From contig JAMOLT010000035.1 in the NCBI GenBank assembly GCA_027068915.1, positions 1 to 47,047 of the forward strand: a stretch of 47,047 nucleotides of DNA, in the 5' to 3' direction. This stretch comes from Sedimenticola sp. Its GTDB lineage: Bacteria > Pseudomonadota > Gammaproteobacteria > Chromatiales > Chromatiaceae. How positions within the stretch are numbered: position 1 is the first letter of the stretch; each line of letters opens with the position of its first letter. Under the pieces are notes generated by a model. It saw only the letters and a program-made list of their open reading frames with translations, was not told the DNA's origin and did no database searches. Both the position numbers and the translations under genes were made by a program. Positions 1 through 7,917 of this stretch are shown here, in pieces.

Positions 1-6
1 CACTGA

Positions 7-186
7 TCTTGCCGCCCAGAGACGGTATTTCCTAAATCATCAATAGCTTGGGCTATTGATTCAATCGGAAATCCGCCTCTGAACGACAATTTCAGCACGA
101 TCATCGGACTCCTGAGTGAAACATCCGACGCAGTACACCAGAGCAACGCAAGAGGAATTGTCGGGGTTGGAGCGAACGCCACATAG
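7..186 (+). other. Possible C-terminal tail of an unidentified protein
   Basis: One forward frame is open from base 7 to a TAG at 184-186 (59 codons), following a TGA at 4-6. It has no ATG, GTG or TTG start. The stop lies only 6 bases before a strong rho-independent terminator, which is where a real gene would end. The translation ends in GIVGVGANAT and I recognise no family. It reads through the perfect hairpin at 39-60. It may be a gene remnant with a frameshift upstream, or chance; the other two forward frames stop at 33-35 and 44-46. No tRNA or known small RNA was recognisable here. Confidence 0.2.
39..60. repeat. Perfect 9-bp stem hairpin
   Basis: ATCAATAGC and GCTATTGAT form a perfect inverted repeat around a TTGG loop. 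No T-tract follows, so it is not a typical terminator. Smaller hairpins with the same AATAG/CTATT core occur at 877-891 and 29450-29469, so it may belong to a family of short palindromes. Confidence 0.5.
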
Positions 187-192
187 ATGAAT

Positions 193-218
193 AAGCCAGG
201 CAAAAGCCTGGCTTTTTT
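193..218 (+). terminator. Rho-independent terminator upstream of dcd
   Basis: AAGCCAGGC, a four-base AAAA loop and GCCTGGCTT form a perfect 9-bp stem running into six T residues. It would end transcription from whatever lies to the left of the window, and it separates that unit from dcd, whose start is 50 bases downstream. Confidence 0.85.
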
Positions 219-268
219 CGTTATACTTGCGCAGGTTTATTTTTTCTAACGCCAGGAACAGCGCCGCA

Positions 269-835
269 ATGAGCATCAAGTCAGATACATGGATTCGCCG
301 CATGGCCGGCGAGCAGGGCATGATTGAACCTTTTGAGCCGGGGCAGATTCGCGATGGTTCCAATGGGCGGATGATTTCCTATGGAACCTCCAGCTATGGG
401 TACGATGTGCGCTGTGCGGATGAGTTCAAGATCTTTACCAACATAAACTCAGCGGTGGTGGATCCCAAGAACTTTGATGACAGCAGCTTTGTGGATGTGA
501 AATCGGATGTCTGTATCATTCCGCCCAATTCTTTTGCCTTGGCGCGAACTGTGGAGTACTTCCGTATTCCGCGTAGTGTGCTGACTATCTGTCTGGGAAA
601 ATCGACTTATGCCCGCTGCGGCATTATTGTCAATGTCACTCCCTTGGAGCCGGAATGGGAAGGTCATGTAACCCTGGAGTTCTCCAACACTACGCCTCTG
701 CCTGCCAAGATCTACGCCAATGAGGGGGTGGCGCAGATGCTGTTTTTTGAATCGGATGAGGTGTGCGAAACCTCCTACAGGGATCGCGGCGGAAAGTACC
801 AAAAGCAAAAAGGGGTAACCTTGCCCAAGGCTTGA
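269..835 (+). CDS. dcd: dCTP deaminase
   Basis: Deaminates dCTP to dUTP, the main route to dUMP for thymidylate synthesis in Gram-negative bacteria; cytosolic homotrimer of the dUTPase-fold family. The 188-aa product has the normal family length. It carries the conserved GKSTYAR stretch at 110-116 and the catalytic-Glu segment VTLEFSN, with Glu about residue 137. The start [12 protein letters not shown] matches the usual N-terminus of the Pseudomonas-type enzyme and has AGGAA about 11 bases upstream; an in-frame TTG at 227 would add 14 unrelated residues. It stands alone, with a terminator before it and a convergent gene after it. Confidence 0.96.
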   Translation: MSIKSDTWIRRMAGEQGMIEPFEPGQIRDGSNGRMISYGTSSYGYDVRCADEFKIFTNINSAVVDPKNFDDSSFVDVKSDVCIIPPNSFALARTVEYFRIPRSVLTICLGKSTYARCGIIVNVTPLEPEWEGHVTLEFSNTTPLPAKIYANEGVAQMLFFESDEVCETSYRDRGGKYQKQKGVTLPKA

Positions 836-876
836 GTCGTAGTAATTCAGATGTAGTGGTTCAGACTCGATCGTCA

Positions 877-891
877 AATAGCCCTGCTATT
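877..891. repeat. Small AATAGC/GCTATT hairpin
   Basis: AATAGC-CCT-GCTATT is a perfect 6-bp inverted repeat between the convergent dcd and coiled-coil genes. The stem is weak and lacks a T-run, so any terminator role is doubtful. Confidence 0.3.
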
Positions 892-963
892 CTCCTCACA
901 CGATAAACTGATTTAATTCGCCTCCAGTGATTTTTGCTTCAAACGGTTACGTCCAACAGGCTC

Positions 964-1923
964 CTAGCCGGGCTGGCCTTCTTGGCCTTTCCGTGTTTTC
1001 TTTTCTTCGGCTTTTTTCTCTGACTCTTTCTCTTTTTCTGGTTCCTGTGTTTCGGCAGCAGCTTCTTCTTCCCCGGCGGTGGGGGGGGCTTCGATGGGGC
1101 TTCCGCCGGTAAGGCTCTGCACCACATCCCGATCCCGTTGGTCTTTGATTTGTTCGAAGAAAGAATACTCTCCACCAGTAACAGCACGGGAAGTCTCGTC
1201 CATCTCGCTTGCCAGTTCCTGTACGCTGCGCACCACGCGGATAAGTTTCTCGCCAGATTTTGAGACCGAGAACATGTTGTTCAGTTTGGACTCGCGCATC
1301 TCATTTTGCAGCTCGATGACTTTGGTTTCCAGTTCGGAGATGGTGGTGTACAGTGTTTCCCGCTTTTGGCGGTATTCAGAAATCTGCTTGTTCAGGCGTT
1401 CGACTTCTGCTGTGTGGCGATCTCCAAGTTCCTGAATGCGGCGTTCATTGTCCTGCTTGACCTGGGAGAGGGTCTGGTCGGCTTGCTGCCGGAGCGTTGC
1501 GACTGCCTGCTCGTGATCCTGGCGCAGTAGTTGCAGGTCGTTTTGATACTGGTTGCTGAGTTTTTCCAGCATCGCCTCATGCTCTTTCCGCCAGCCTGCC
1601 ATTTCGTCGGTGTGACTGGTTTTCAGTGAGTCCACCACACTTTGGTGAGATTGGTGCAGTCGCTCGATTTGTTCTGAGCTGGCTTTTTTTTCCTTCTCCA
1701 GATCACCTGAAAAAACTTTTTGCAGTACTTCAATTTTGCTTTCATGGGTATTCTGCAACTTCAACAGGGAGTCTTCGGCATCCTTTTTTGCTTCTGACAG
1801 GGCTGCTTCCTTGCGTTTGCTTTCGTTGGACTTCCCGATGGCATAGCCAATCCATATGCTAATGACAATAAGTGCGGCCGCTATGGCAAGAATCGGCGCG
1901 GTCAATATAGGCGTGAAATCCAT
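964..1923 (-). CDS. Membrane-anchored coiled-coil protein, unknown function
   Basis: I do not recognise the family. The 319-aa product has one hydrophobic segment at about residues 6-28, lacking a clear signal-peptidase site, so it is probably an N-terminal anchor. A long Glu/Lys/Gln-rich coiled coil follows at about 35-215, then a short globular-looking stretch around 215-265, then a low-complexity tail rich in Glu, Lys and Pro (about 270-319). The cytoplasm is the likely location for the coil. The ATG at 1923 has AGAGG about 9 bases upstream. It is monocistronic, convergent with dcd. A scaffold or envelope/division role is conceivable from architecture alone, but nothing here specifies it. 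Confidence 0.8.
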   Translation of the reverse strand: MDFTPILTAPILAIAAALIVISIWIGYAIGKSNESKRKEAALSEAKKDAEDSLLKLQNTHESKIEVLQKVFSGDLEKEKKASSEQIERLHQSHQSVVDSLKTSHTDEMAGWRKEHEAMLEKLSNQYQNDLQLLRQDHEQAVATLRQQADQTLSQVKQDNERRIQELGDRHTAEVERLNKQISEYRQKRETLYTTISELETKVIELQNEMRESKLNNMFSVSKSGEKLIRVVRSVQELASEMDETSRAVTGGEYSFFEQIKDQRDRDVVQSLTGGSPIEAPPTAGEEEAAAETQEPEKEKESEKKAEEKKTRKGQEGQPG

Positions 1924-2028
1924 GGTGGCTAACCTCTTTTCAGGTAGGAGAATATAGTTGTAAGCAGAAAGAATAGAAGTGCTTTTCTGAAAAGTCTACG
2001 GAAATTCTGGGTTTGTTTGATCTGCGCC

Positions 2029-2069
2029 TAACAGGATGTTGAAAAACGGCATTTTTCAACATCCTGCTA
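2029..2069. repeat. Palindromic repeat, TGTTGAAAAA family, copy 1
   Basis: TAACAGGATGTTGAAAAA (2029-2046) faces its near-perfect complement (2052-2069) across a short loop. The same arm sequence recurs in the element at 2108-2178 and at 26417-26468. It looks like a dispersed intergenic palindrome (REP/MITE-like). Confidence 0.7.
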
Positions 2070-2107
2070 ATACTCTTTGTTGGCCGGGGTGCTGCGGTAT
2101 ATAGGTG

Positions 2108-2178
2108 CTAAACAGCGTGTTGTTTCCCCGTGCAGCATTCGGGCTGCTGGGGAAATTCCTTTTTCAACAATCTGTTAA
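2108..2178. repeat. Palindromic repeat, TGTTGAAAAA family, copy 2
   Basis: The outer arms (left about 2108-2123, right TTTTTCAACAATCTGTTAA at 2160-2178) are degenerate versions of the copy-1 arms. Inside lies a hairpin TTTCCCC-GT-GCAGC / GCTGC-T-GGGGAAA. With copy 1 it forms a pair of about 150 bp. Its right end supplies the first half of the regulator box at 2174-2190. Confidence 0.5.
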
Positions 2179-2206
2179 GGATTGATTAAGAATCTGCGGG
2201 TATACT
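2174..2206 (+). promoter_or_regulatory. Candidate autoregulatory box and -10 for the QseB/PmrA-like regulator
   Basis: GTTAAG (2174-2179), five bases, ATTAAG (2185-2190) form direct repeats on an 11-bp period. Ten bases further on is TATACT (2201-2206). OmpR/PhoB-family regulators bind direct repeats with an 11-bp period, and QseB/PmrA boxes are of CTTAA-N-CTTAA type placed just upstream of the -10. Spacing and sequence therefore fit positive autoregulation. No good -35 is visible, as expected for an activator-dependent promoter. The function is inferred. Confidence 0.45.
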
Positions 2207-2313
2207 ATTTTTATTGTTTTCCTGTGCAAACGGCGTGTTTCAAGGCTTGTGAAAAATGTCCTGAAGAAACAGAAGATGGTCATGAAAAGCCTTGTAAAGA
2301 AGGCTGCAAGCCC

Positions 2314-2967
2314 ATGAGGCTCTTGCTGGCAGAAGATGATCCGCTGCTGGGTGACGGGCTGAAAACTGCTTTACAGGCAGAAGGTTACACTGTTGACTGG
2401 TTCAAAGATGGCAGGCAAAGCCTGCATGCCGCGTTGAATGAGGCTTTTGATATTATCATTCTGGATCTTGGACTGCCCAGTCTTGACGGGCTGGATGTTC
2501 TCAAAGGATTGCGGAACAGGAGGTGTGGTACTCCGGTGTTGATCCTGACGGCCCGTGGTGCTGTTGATGATCGCATCAGGGGTCTGGATCTGGGGGCGGA
2601 CGACTATCTTGCCAAGCCTTTTGACCTGGATGAACTTGCAGCACGCCTGCGTTCATTGGTGCGGCGTAGCCAGGGTCGGAGTACTCCTTTGCTTGAATAT
2701 GCGGGTATTGTGCTGGATCCGGCAGCGCAAAAAATAAGACAGGATGGTGCGGAAGTGGAGCTTACTCTCAAGGAGTTCATCATTCTGCGCTACTTGCTGG
2801 AAAGCCAGGGTAAAGTGGTATCCCGCAGCCGCCTGGAAGAAACCATGTATGGCTGGGATGCGGAAATAGGTAGCAATGCCTTGGAGGTGCATATTCACAA
2901 TCTCAGAAAAAAGCTTGGTCAGCAGCTGATAAGGACAGTGCGTGGCCTCGGCTATAGAATCGGGTAG
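2314..2967 (+). CDS. OmpR-family response regulator, QseB/PmrA type
   Basis: Two-component transcription factor acting with the kinase encoded next door. The 217-aa product has a receiver domain (about 1-118) with the acidic pair in AEDDP, phosphoacceptor Asp51 in ILDLGLP, Thr79 and Lys101 in AKPF. A winged-helix DNA-binding domain follows (about 124-217), ending in the typical IRTVRGLGYRIG. The start MRLLLAEDDP fits the family and has GAAGG upstream; longer in-frame starts such as TTG 2182 would add an unusual Cys-rich extension. Its stop is 7 bases before the kinase ATG, so the two are co-transcribed. The signal sensed is unknown; QseB and PmrA types cannot be told apart here. Confidence 0.93.
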   Translation: MRLLLAEDDPLLGDGLKTALQAEGYTVDWFKDGRQSLHAALNEAFDIIILDLGLPSLDGLDVLKGLRNRRCGTPVLILTARGAVDDRIRGLDLGADDYLAKPFDLDELAARLRSLVRRSQGRSTPLLEYAGIVLDPAAQKIRQDGAEVELTLKEFIILRYLLESQGKVVSRSRLEETMYGWDAEIGSNALEVHIHNLRKKLGQQLIRTVRGLGYRIG

Positions 2968-2974
2968 GCCATAT

Positions 2975-4324
2975 ATGCGCTCCATTCGCAGGCAGGTATT
3001 GGCATGGGTGCTGGGTTTTCTGGTGTTTACCCTGCTGGTCATGCTGCTGATCAGCTACCTGAAGGCGCTGCATGAAATTGAAGAGATCTTTGACGCGGAA
3101 TTGGCGCAGACTGCCAGACTGGTCGGCCAGCTTGCCATGGCCGATGTGGAGGGCAAGGGATTTCCGCCCACTATTTCTGTGCCGCTGGACGAAAGCAGCA
3201 AGTACAAATATGAAAAATTCATCAGCTATCAGGTTTGGCATGGGGATGAGCTGGTTCTCAAATCCTCCCATGCGCCGGAAGAGGCGCTAAGCACCGTTGC
3301 CGGTTTTCGTGATGTAGTAAACGGCAAGTATCGATGGCGGGTGTTTGGCCTGCACATTGCCAATAGCGGGTATCGTGTTTACACTTCGGAAGATACCGTT
3401 GTCCGGGAGGAGTTGTCCTGGTATTTTGCCGTGGAATCTCTGGGAGTCATGTTCTGGGCGATTCCTCTGTTTGCATTGATTATCGCCGTTACCGTAGATC
3501 GGGGATTGCTCCCCTTGCGGCGCCTTTCCGCAGAGGTTGGTAATCGCGATATTCATCAGCTGTCACCTGTTGTCGGCAGCCATATACCCAAGGAGCTTGT
3601 TCCTTTGGTCAATGCGTTGAATGCATTGCTGGCAAGGCTGGATGCGGCAATTACCAGGGAACGGCGTTTTACCGCAGATGCTTCGCATGAGCTTCGCACT
3701 CCACTGAGCGCTATCCGCCTGCATTCCCAGCTCGCCATGCGGGCCGGCAGTATGGAAGAAAGCCGCCAGTCCCTGGAAAAGTTGATCCATGCCGTCGATC
3801 AAAGCACCTATATGGTAGAGCAGTTGCTGAGTCTGGCCCGCTCATCTCCTGAAAATGGAAAGCTTGAGCTTGAAGAAATAGACCTGGCTGATTTATGCCA
3901 GACGCTGGCAGGGCTGTTGTCAGAAACCGCTGCCGAAAAGGGCATAAGCATCGTCCATGAATATGCCGCATCTGATCTTGTGCAGGTCAGCAGTAATCGT
4001 CATTTGTTGCACACTATTTTGCGGAACTTGCTGGATAATGCGATTCGCTATAGCCCTCCTGGCAGTCGAATTCAATGCGGCATCATCCAGGATGGTGTGG
4101 AAACCGTTATCAGTATTCAGGATGAAGGCCCGGGTATTCCCGATGATCAACTGGAACAGGTTCGGGAGCGGTTTACCCGTCTCGCCGGGCAGGATGTCCA
4201 AGGCTGCGGCCTGGGGTTGTCCATTGTAAGTCAGGCATCTGAATGCATTGCTGCCAGGCTGATTCTCAAAAACCGTGCTGATGGGCAATCGGGGTTAATA
4301 GCAAGTATCGTGCTGCCCGGATGA
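2975..4324 (+). CDS. Sensor histidine kinase, QseC/PmrB type
   Basis: Inner-membrane kinase partner of the preceding regulator. The 449-aa product has TM1 at about 10-28, a periplasmic sensor of about 125 residues, TM2 at about 156-175 and a HAMP-like linker. The HisKA domain has His238 in ASHELRTPLSAIR. The ATPase domain has the N box (LLDNAIRYSPPG), G1 (DEGPGIPDD) and G2 (GCGLGLSIV). Length and layout match QseC/PmrB-type kinases. The chosen ATG is 7 bases after the regulator stop; an alternative ATG at 2942 would overlap the regulator by 26 bases. The 3' end overlaps the convergent hemerythrin gene by 30 bases. Confidence 0.93.
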   Translation: MRSIRRQVLAWVLGFLVFTLLVMLLISYLKALHEIEEIFDAELAQTARLVGQLAMADVEGKGFPPTISVPLDESSKYKYEKFISYQVWHGDELVLKSSHAPEEALSTVAGFRDVVNGKYRWRVFGLHIANSGYRVYTSEDTVVREELSWYFAVESLGVMFWAIPLFALIIAVTVDRGLLPLRRLSAEVGNRDIHQLSPVVGSHIPKELVPLVNALNALLARLDAAITRERRFTADASHELRTPLSAIRLHSQLAMRAGSMEESRQSLEKLIHAVDQSTYMVEQLLSLARSSPENGKLELEEIDLADLCQTLAGLLSETAAEKGISIVHEYAASDLVQVSSNRHLLHTILRNLLDNAIRYSPPGSRIQCGIIQDGVETVISIQDEGPGIPDDQLEQVRERFTRLAGQDVQGCGLGLSIVSQASECIAARLILKNRADGQSGLIASIVLPG

Positions 4325-4750
4325 AGTCCGGGTTTTCTCTTCTACCTGCGCCAGCTGCCTGCTGCTGAACTGTTCTTCCACCAGCGGGAAGAGTTCCCGT
4401 TCCTCAAGACGGGTGTGGCTCTTCAGTAATCGGCCGAATGCAGCCAATTCGTCGCAGTTTCCCTGCTGCATTCCGGCAGCCATGGTGCGCATCTGTTTGT
4501 GTTCTTCTGTCAGCTGCATCCCAAGGTCATGAATTTTCCCCTGCATGGTTGCGGTTATGCTGAAAATACCCGCTTCCTCATTGTGGAAATGCCGATCCAG
4601 TTCCTCATCAAAGATGCTCAGGATATGCCGGCACAAGGCAATGCATTTTTCCCTGTCGCCTGTTGCTGCGGTGTTCAGGCAATTGTTTGCCAGCCGCAGG
4701 GATTGGTGGTGTTCACGGGAAAGGGTGGTGAGTTCAAGGCTGCGTTTCAT
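4295..4750 (-). CDS. Hemerythrin HHE-domain protein
   Basis: Probable di-iron four-helix-bundle protein of the hemerythrin HHE family, whose members bind O2, NO or iron or act in nitrosative/oxidative stress; the ligand here is unknown. The 151-aa product shows regularly spaced ligands: REHHQS near residue 14, LDRHFHNEE near 53-58, TEEHKQM in the middle, and a later HTRLEERELFP. It is soluble, with no signal peptide. Several in-frame starts are possible (4792 or 4900 would add weakly coding residues); I chose the Met before SLELTTLSREHH although its ribosome site is weak. Its end overlaps the sensor kinase gene by 30 bases tail-to-tail. Confidence 0.82.
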   Translation of the reverse strand: MKRSLELTTLSREHHQSLRLANNCLNTAATGDREKCIALCRHILSIFDEELDRHFHNEEAGIFSITATMQGKIHDLGMQLTEEHKQMRTMAAGMQQGNCDELAAFGRLLKSHTRLEERELFPLVEEQFSSRQLAQVEEKTRTSSGQHDTCY

Positions 4751-4915
4751 CGGTGTTCTGCTATGCTCAGTTCCATGAAATATGGATTGCATGGTACTTA
4801 CTATACAAGCCAAGTGCCATTTGGGTAAGGACTTTGGTTTTTTTATCAGTCGAATGTCAATGTAGACCAGATTCCGTCTTTCAGGAATGATCAGGGTCAA
4901 GACACCGCTAGCGTG

Positions 4916-4962
4916 CTGCGTCGGAATTGAAGGCCCTGAAAGAGCCTTTAATTCCTACGCAG
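4916..4962. repeat. 47-nt imperfect palindrome
   Basis: CTGCGT-C-GGAATT-G-AAGGC pairs with GCCTT-T-AATTCC-T-ACGCAG around a loop of about 10 bases, giving a long stem interrupted by symmetrical mismatches. It lies downstream of purN and upstream of the hemerythrin gene (both minus strand). No T-run follows, so it may stabilise 3' ends or be a dispersed repeat. No second copy was noticed in this window. Confidence 0.55.
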
Positions 4963-5016
4963 TACACTCGGTAGCTGTGGGTCTCGGGAAGACGCTATGG
5001 TTCCAGCGCTGTTTTC

Positions 5017-5670
5017 TCAGGCGGGGGCCTGCTCCAGCTGCACCGGGGAATTCAGGGTTTTCCCGTCCAGTACAACCTGACCCCTGCGGTTCAGTGACAA
5101 GCGACCCTGGGCGAACCAGCGTACTGCCAGCGGATAGATGACATGCTCTTTTTGCAGTACTCGCGCAGCCAGTGTTTCGGCATCGTCATCAGGCAGCACA
5201 GGAACGCTGGCCTGAACGATGATGGGGCCGCCATCGAGCTCTTCGGTAACAAAATGGATGCTGGCGCCGTGCTTTTGTACTTCTGCTTCCAGTGCGCGCT
5301 GGTGGGTGTGCAAGCCCTGAAAATCCGGCAGTAGGGAAGGGTGGATGTTGAGCATGCGGCCATGATAGTGACGTACGAAGCCGGGAGTCAGGATGCGCAT
5401 GAACCCCGCCAGCAGCACCAGTCGTGGCTGGTAACTGTCGATGAGTTTGGCCAGGGCGGTATCGAAACTTTCCCGGTCTGGAAACTGCCGGTGCTCCAGG
5501 GTTGCAACCGCAATGCCAGCCTTTCTGGCCCGCTCCAGCCCATAGGCATCGGCCTCGTTGCTGATTACTGCCTTGATCTCCACCGGCAGATCTTCTTTGG
5601 CGGCGTCGATGATGGCCTGCAGGTTGGTGCCGCCGCCGGAGATCAGTACAACAACCGGAAGCTTAGACAT
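5017..5670 (-). CDS. purN: Phosphoribosylglycinamide formyltransferase 1
   Basis: Third step of purine synthesis: transfers a formyl group from 10-formyl-tetrahydrofolate to GAR, giving FGAR. The 217-aa product has the GGGTNLQAI phosphate-binding loop near the N-terminus, the catalytic Asn and His in LNIHPSLLP and the Asp in [10 protein letters not shown]. This matches the E. coli Asn106/His108/Asp144 triad. The start [14 protein letters not shown] is the usual one; a longer frame to 5715 lies inside purM and is unlikely. The start overlaps the purM stop by 8 bases, so the two are translationally coupled. Confidence 0.95.
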   Translation of the reverse strand: MSKLPVVVLISGGGTNLQAIIDAAKEDLPVEIKAVISNEADAYGLERARKAGIAVATLEHRQFPDRESFDTALAKLIDSYQPRLVLLAGFMRILTPGFVRHYHGRMLNIHPSLLPDFQGLHTHQRALEAEVQKHGASIHFVTEELDGGPIIVQASVPVLPDDDAETLAARVLQKEHVIYPLAVRWFAQGRLSLNRRGQVVLDGKTLNSPVQLEQAPA

Positions 5671-6715
5671 ATTCCACGCAGGGTGTTTCGCAATTGCTGT
5701 TCTGTACGCTGCCAATTACATGTACGGTTTCGCCCCTGGCTTCCAGAAGGGTTTGCGTCCGGGCCGCATCCTCGGCAGCCACGCAAATTACCATGCCGAT
5801 GCCACTATTGAAGGTGCGCAGCATTTCTCCGGAGTCAATGTTGCCGTTTTCCTGCAACCACCGGAATACAGCGGGACGGGGCCAGCTGGTGGTGTCGATG
5901 CGGGCCAGGGTATTTGCCGGCAGCACCCGGGGAATGTTCTCTGTGAGTCCACCCCCGGTGATGTGCGCCAGGGCATGTACGTCAACTTCCTTGAGCAGCG
6001 CCAGCAGGGGCTTCACATAGATGCGCGTCGGTTGGAGCAGGGTTTCCCCCAATGGCCGGCCATCCAGATCTGCTGCAAGATCTGCGTTGCTGACCTCGAT
6101 TACCTTGCGGATCAGGGAATAGCCGTTGGAATGCGGGCCGGAGGAAGCCAGTCCCAGCAAGACATCCCCGGCCTTTACCTTGTTGCCCTGCAGGATTTTT
6201 GACTTCTCGACAATGCCCACGCTGAAGCCTGCCAGGTCGTAGTCGTCACCCTGGTACATGCCCGGCATCTCCGCTGTTTCACCCCCGGTCAAGGCGCAGC
6301 CCGCCAGCTCGCAGCCTTTGGCGATGCCGGATATAATCTCCGTGGCGCGATCGACCAGGAGCTTGCCGGTAGCAAAATAATCCAGAAAAAACAGCGGCTC
6401 GGCCCCCGCCACCACGATGTCGTTGACGCACATGGCGACCAGATCGATGCCTATGCTGTCATGTTTGTCCAGCATCATCGCCAGCTTGAGCTTGGTGCCC
6501 ACGCCGTCGGTTCCCGATACCAGCACGGGTTCTCTGTACTGGTTTACAGGTAGTTCGAAGAGGGCGCCAAAACCTCCCAGTCCGGCCAGTACCCCCGGCC
6601 TGAAAGTGTTTTTGACCAGGGGTTTGATGTTTTCCACCAATGTATTTCCGGCATCGATATCCACGCCGGCCTGGCTGTAGCTCAGTCCTTCGGTTGGCAA
6701 TTTATGGGAGGACAT
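5663..6715 (-). CDS. purM: Phosphoribosylformylglycinamidine cyclo-ligase (AIR synthetase)
   Basis: Fifth step of purine synthesis: ATP-dependent closure of FGAM to AIR, cytosolic. The 350-aa product has normal length, with the N-terminal [13 protein letters not shown] motif, [12 protein letters not shown] and [11 protein letters not shown], all typical of PurM. The start [14 protein letters not shown] has GCAGGAG upstream; the frame stays open far beyond it but only as antisense of the divergent gene. First gene of a purM-purN operon, divergent from a DUF2066 gene, an arrangement common in gammaproteobacteria. Confidence 0.96.
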   Translation of the reverse strand: MSSHKLPTEGLSYSQAGVDIDAGNTLVENIKPLVKNTFRPGVLAGLGGFGALFELPVNQYREPVLVSGTDGVGTKLKLAMMLDKHDSIGIDLVAMCVNDIVVAGAEPLFFLDYFATGKLLVDRATEIISGIAKGCELAGCALTGGETAEMPGMYQGDDYDLAGFSVGIVEKSKILQGNKVKAGDVLLGLASSGPHSNGYSLIRKVIEVSNADLAADLDGRPLGETLLQPTRIYVKPLLALLKEVDVHALAHITGGGLTENIPRVLPANTLARIDTTSWPRPAVFRWLQENGNIDSGEMLRTFNSGIGMVICVAAEDAARTQTLLEARGETVHVIGSVQNSNCETPCVEYV

Positions 6716-6734
6716 GGCGGACTCCTGCAGTAAC

Positions 6735-6762
6735 AGAATAAATCGGGTGAATATTGTAACAA
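6735..6762 (-). promoter_or_regulatory. Candidate purM promoter
   Basis: On the minus strand TTGTTA (6762-6757) and TATTCT (6740-6735) are separated by 16 bases, about 20 bases upstream of the purM start. Each is a 4-of-6 type match. No PurR-type operator was recognised. Confidence 0.3.
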
Positions 6763-6817
6763 GATTCGCCTGTGCAGACTGTTGGCTAGCATCTGTATTT
6801 GCCAGTAGAATGGCTGC

Positions 6818-7888
6818 ATGAAGATATCCCGCCTGCTTTTTTTCTGTTTGTTCTTGTTCCTGCTGCCTGCCTATGGACTGCTTGCGGCGCCGGGGTTGTA
6901 TTCTGCCGAAGTGCCTGTTGCCGATGCTTCTCCCGAGGCGCGCAAAGCCAGCATTCGCCAGGCCTTCGAAAAGGTATTGGTTAAAGCCTCCGGACATCGC
7001 AGCATCAAAGGGCGTAGTGGCATGAAGGCACTGCTCAAGCAGACGGAAGACTATGTGCAGCAGTTTCGTTACCGTAACGAAGCGGCAGAAACGGAGGGCG
7101 GGCCGGACAAGCGCTGGATGTGGGTGGCATTTGAAAAGGGCGCCGTGCAGAAAGCGTTGCGGAACCTGGGACTGTCTGTGTGGGAAAAAGGCAGGCCGGA
7201 AGTGCTGTTGTGGCTGGTGCGGGAGACAGATGGTCATCGCGCCTTGCTGGATCCGGAAAAAGATGTGACGTTGGTGCAGGCATTGAAGGGCGCGGCGAAG
7301 CAGCGGGGTCTGCCGCTGTTGCTGCCGATCATGGATCTGGAGGATCAATCCGCCCTGCGGATTAGCGATATATGGACGGTTGACCGGGAGAGTGTGGAGA
7401 GAGCATCGGCTCGCTATGGTGAACCATTGCTGCTGCTGGGGCGGTTGCGCAAGGTTGGCAACGGGTGGAAAGCAAAATGGACGCTGTTGCTGTCTGACAG
7501 GCAGCAGGATTTCAGTAGTGCTTCGGGCAGTGCAGAAGAAGCCGTTGGCGCCGGGATCAACAAGACCATGGACTGGCTGGCGGATCAATATGTACCCGGC
7601 AGCGATATCGGGGAGTCAGAACCGGTGATGCTGCGGTTTCTGAACATTGGTGGTGTGCGTGAATATTCCCGATTGATTCGGCTGCTGGAGTTGCTGGATG
7701 TTATTTCCGAATACGCCATCCTGGAGTCCTCGGGTGATCAGCTTTTGATACGGGCAAAAGTACGGGGCGGGCGGGATATCCTTGTGCAAAGATTGTCTCT
7801 GGAAACGGTGCTGGCGCCGGTTGCCAGTATTCCCGATGACGAGACAATTGCGCCGGAAAATCTTGAACTGACCTACCGGCTCAGGTAG
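6818..7888 (+). CDS. DUF2066 domain protein, probably exported
   Basis: Conserved gammaproteobacterial protein of unknown function. The 356-aa product begins with a strongly hydrophobic signal peptide (about 1-24, likely cut near LLAAPG) followed by the DUF2066 region ([20 protein letters not shown] and onward). No transmembrane segment follows, so a periplasmic or envelope location is likely. Members of this family commonly sit divergent from purM, as here. It is followed 29 bases later by a CDP-alcohol phosphatidyltransferase gene, probably in the same operon. The ATG at 6818 gives a proper signal peptide. Confidence 0.85.
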   Translation: MKISRLLFFCLFLFLLPAYGLLAAPGLYSAEVPVADASPEARKASIRQAFEKVLVKASGHRSIKGRSGMKALLKQTEDYVQQFRYRNEAAETEGGPDKRWMWVAFEKGAVQKALRNLGLSVWEKGRPEVLLWLVRETDGHRALLDPEKDVTLVQALKGAAKQRGLPLLLPIMDLEDQSALRISDIWTVDRESVERASARYGEPLLLLGRLRKVGNGWKAKWTLLLSDRQQDFSSASGSAEEAVGAGINKTMDWLADQYVPGSDIGESEPVMLRFLNIGGVREYSRLIRLLELLDVISEYAILESSGDQLLIRAKVRGGRDILVQRLSLETVLAPVASIPDDETIAPENLELTYRLR

Positions 7889-7917
7889 ATGCAGCTCCTT
7901 GTCCAGCGCCTCTGCAG

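Larger units (their letters stand above)
1924..2313. other. Divergent intergenic region with repeats and promoter
   Basis: This 390-bp stretch separates the minus-strand coiled-coil gene from the plus-strand response regulator. It holds two palindromic repeats (2029-2069, 2108-2178), a candidate regulator box with -10 (2174-2206) and a leader of about 100 bases. The leader has an 8-bp inverted repeat CAAGGCTT/AAGCCTTG (2241-2248, 2287-2294). It also has a 13-codon reading frame at 2276-2317 (MVMKSLVKKAASP) whose TGA overlaps the regulator's ATG as ATGA; its ribosome site is weak. Read in the regulator's own frame, the leader is unusually Cys-rich (six Cys in the 44 codons before the chosen start). 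Confidence 0.6.

Noticed and set aside
61..192. tRNA, tmRNA or other known RNA before the first terminator
   Set aside because: No T-loop GGTTCGAATCC-like sequence, cloverleaf or tmRNA ends could be found.
6716..7588. N-terminal extension of purM by about 290 codons
   Set aside because: Lies antisense to the DUF2066 gene; purM homology starts at [14 protein letters not shown] with a good ribosome site.
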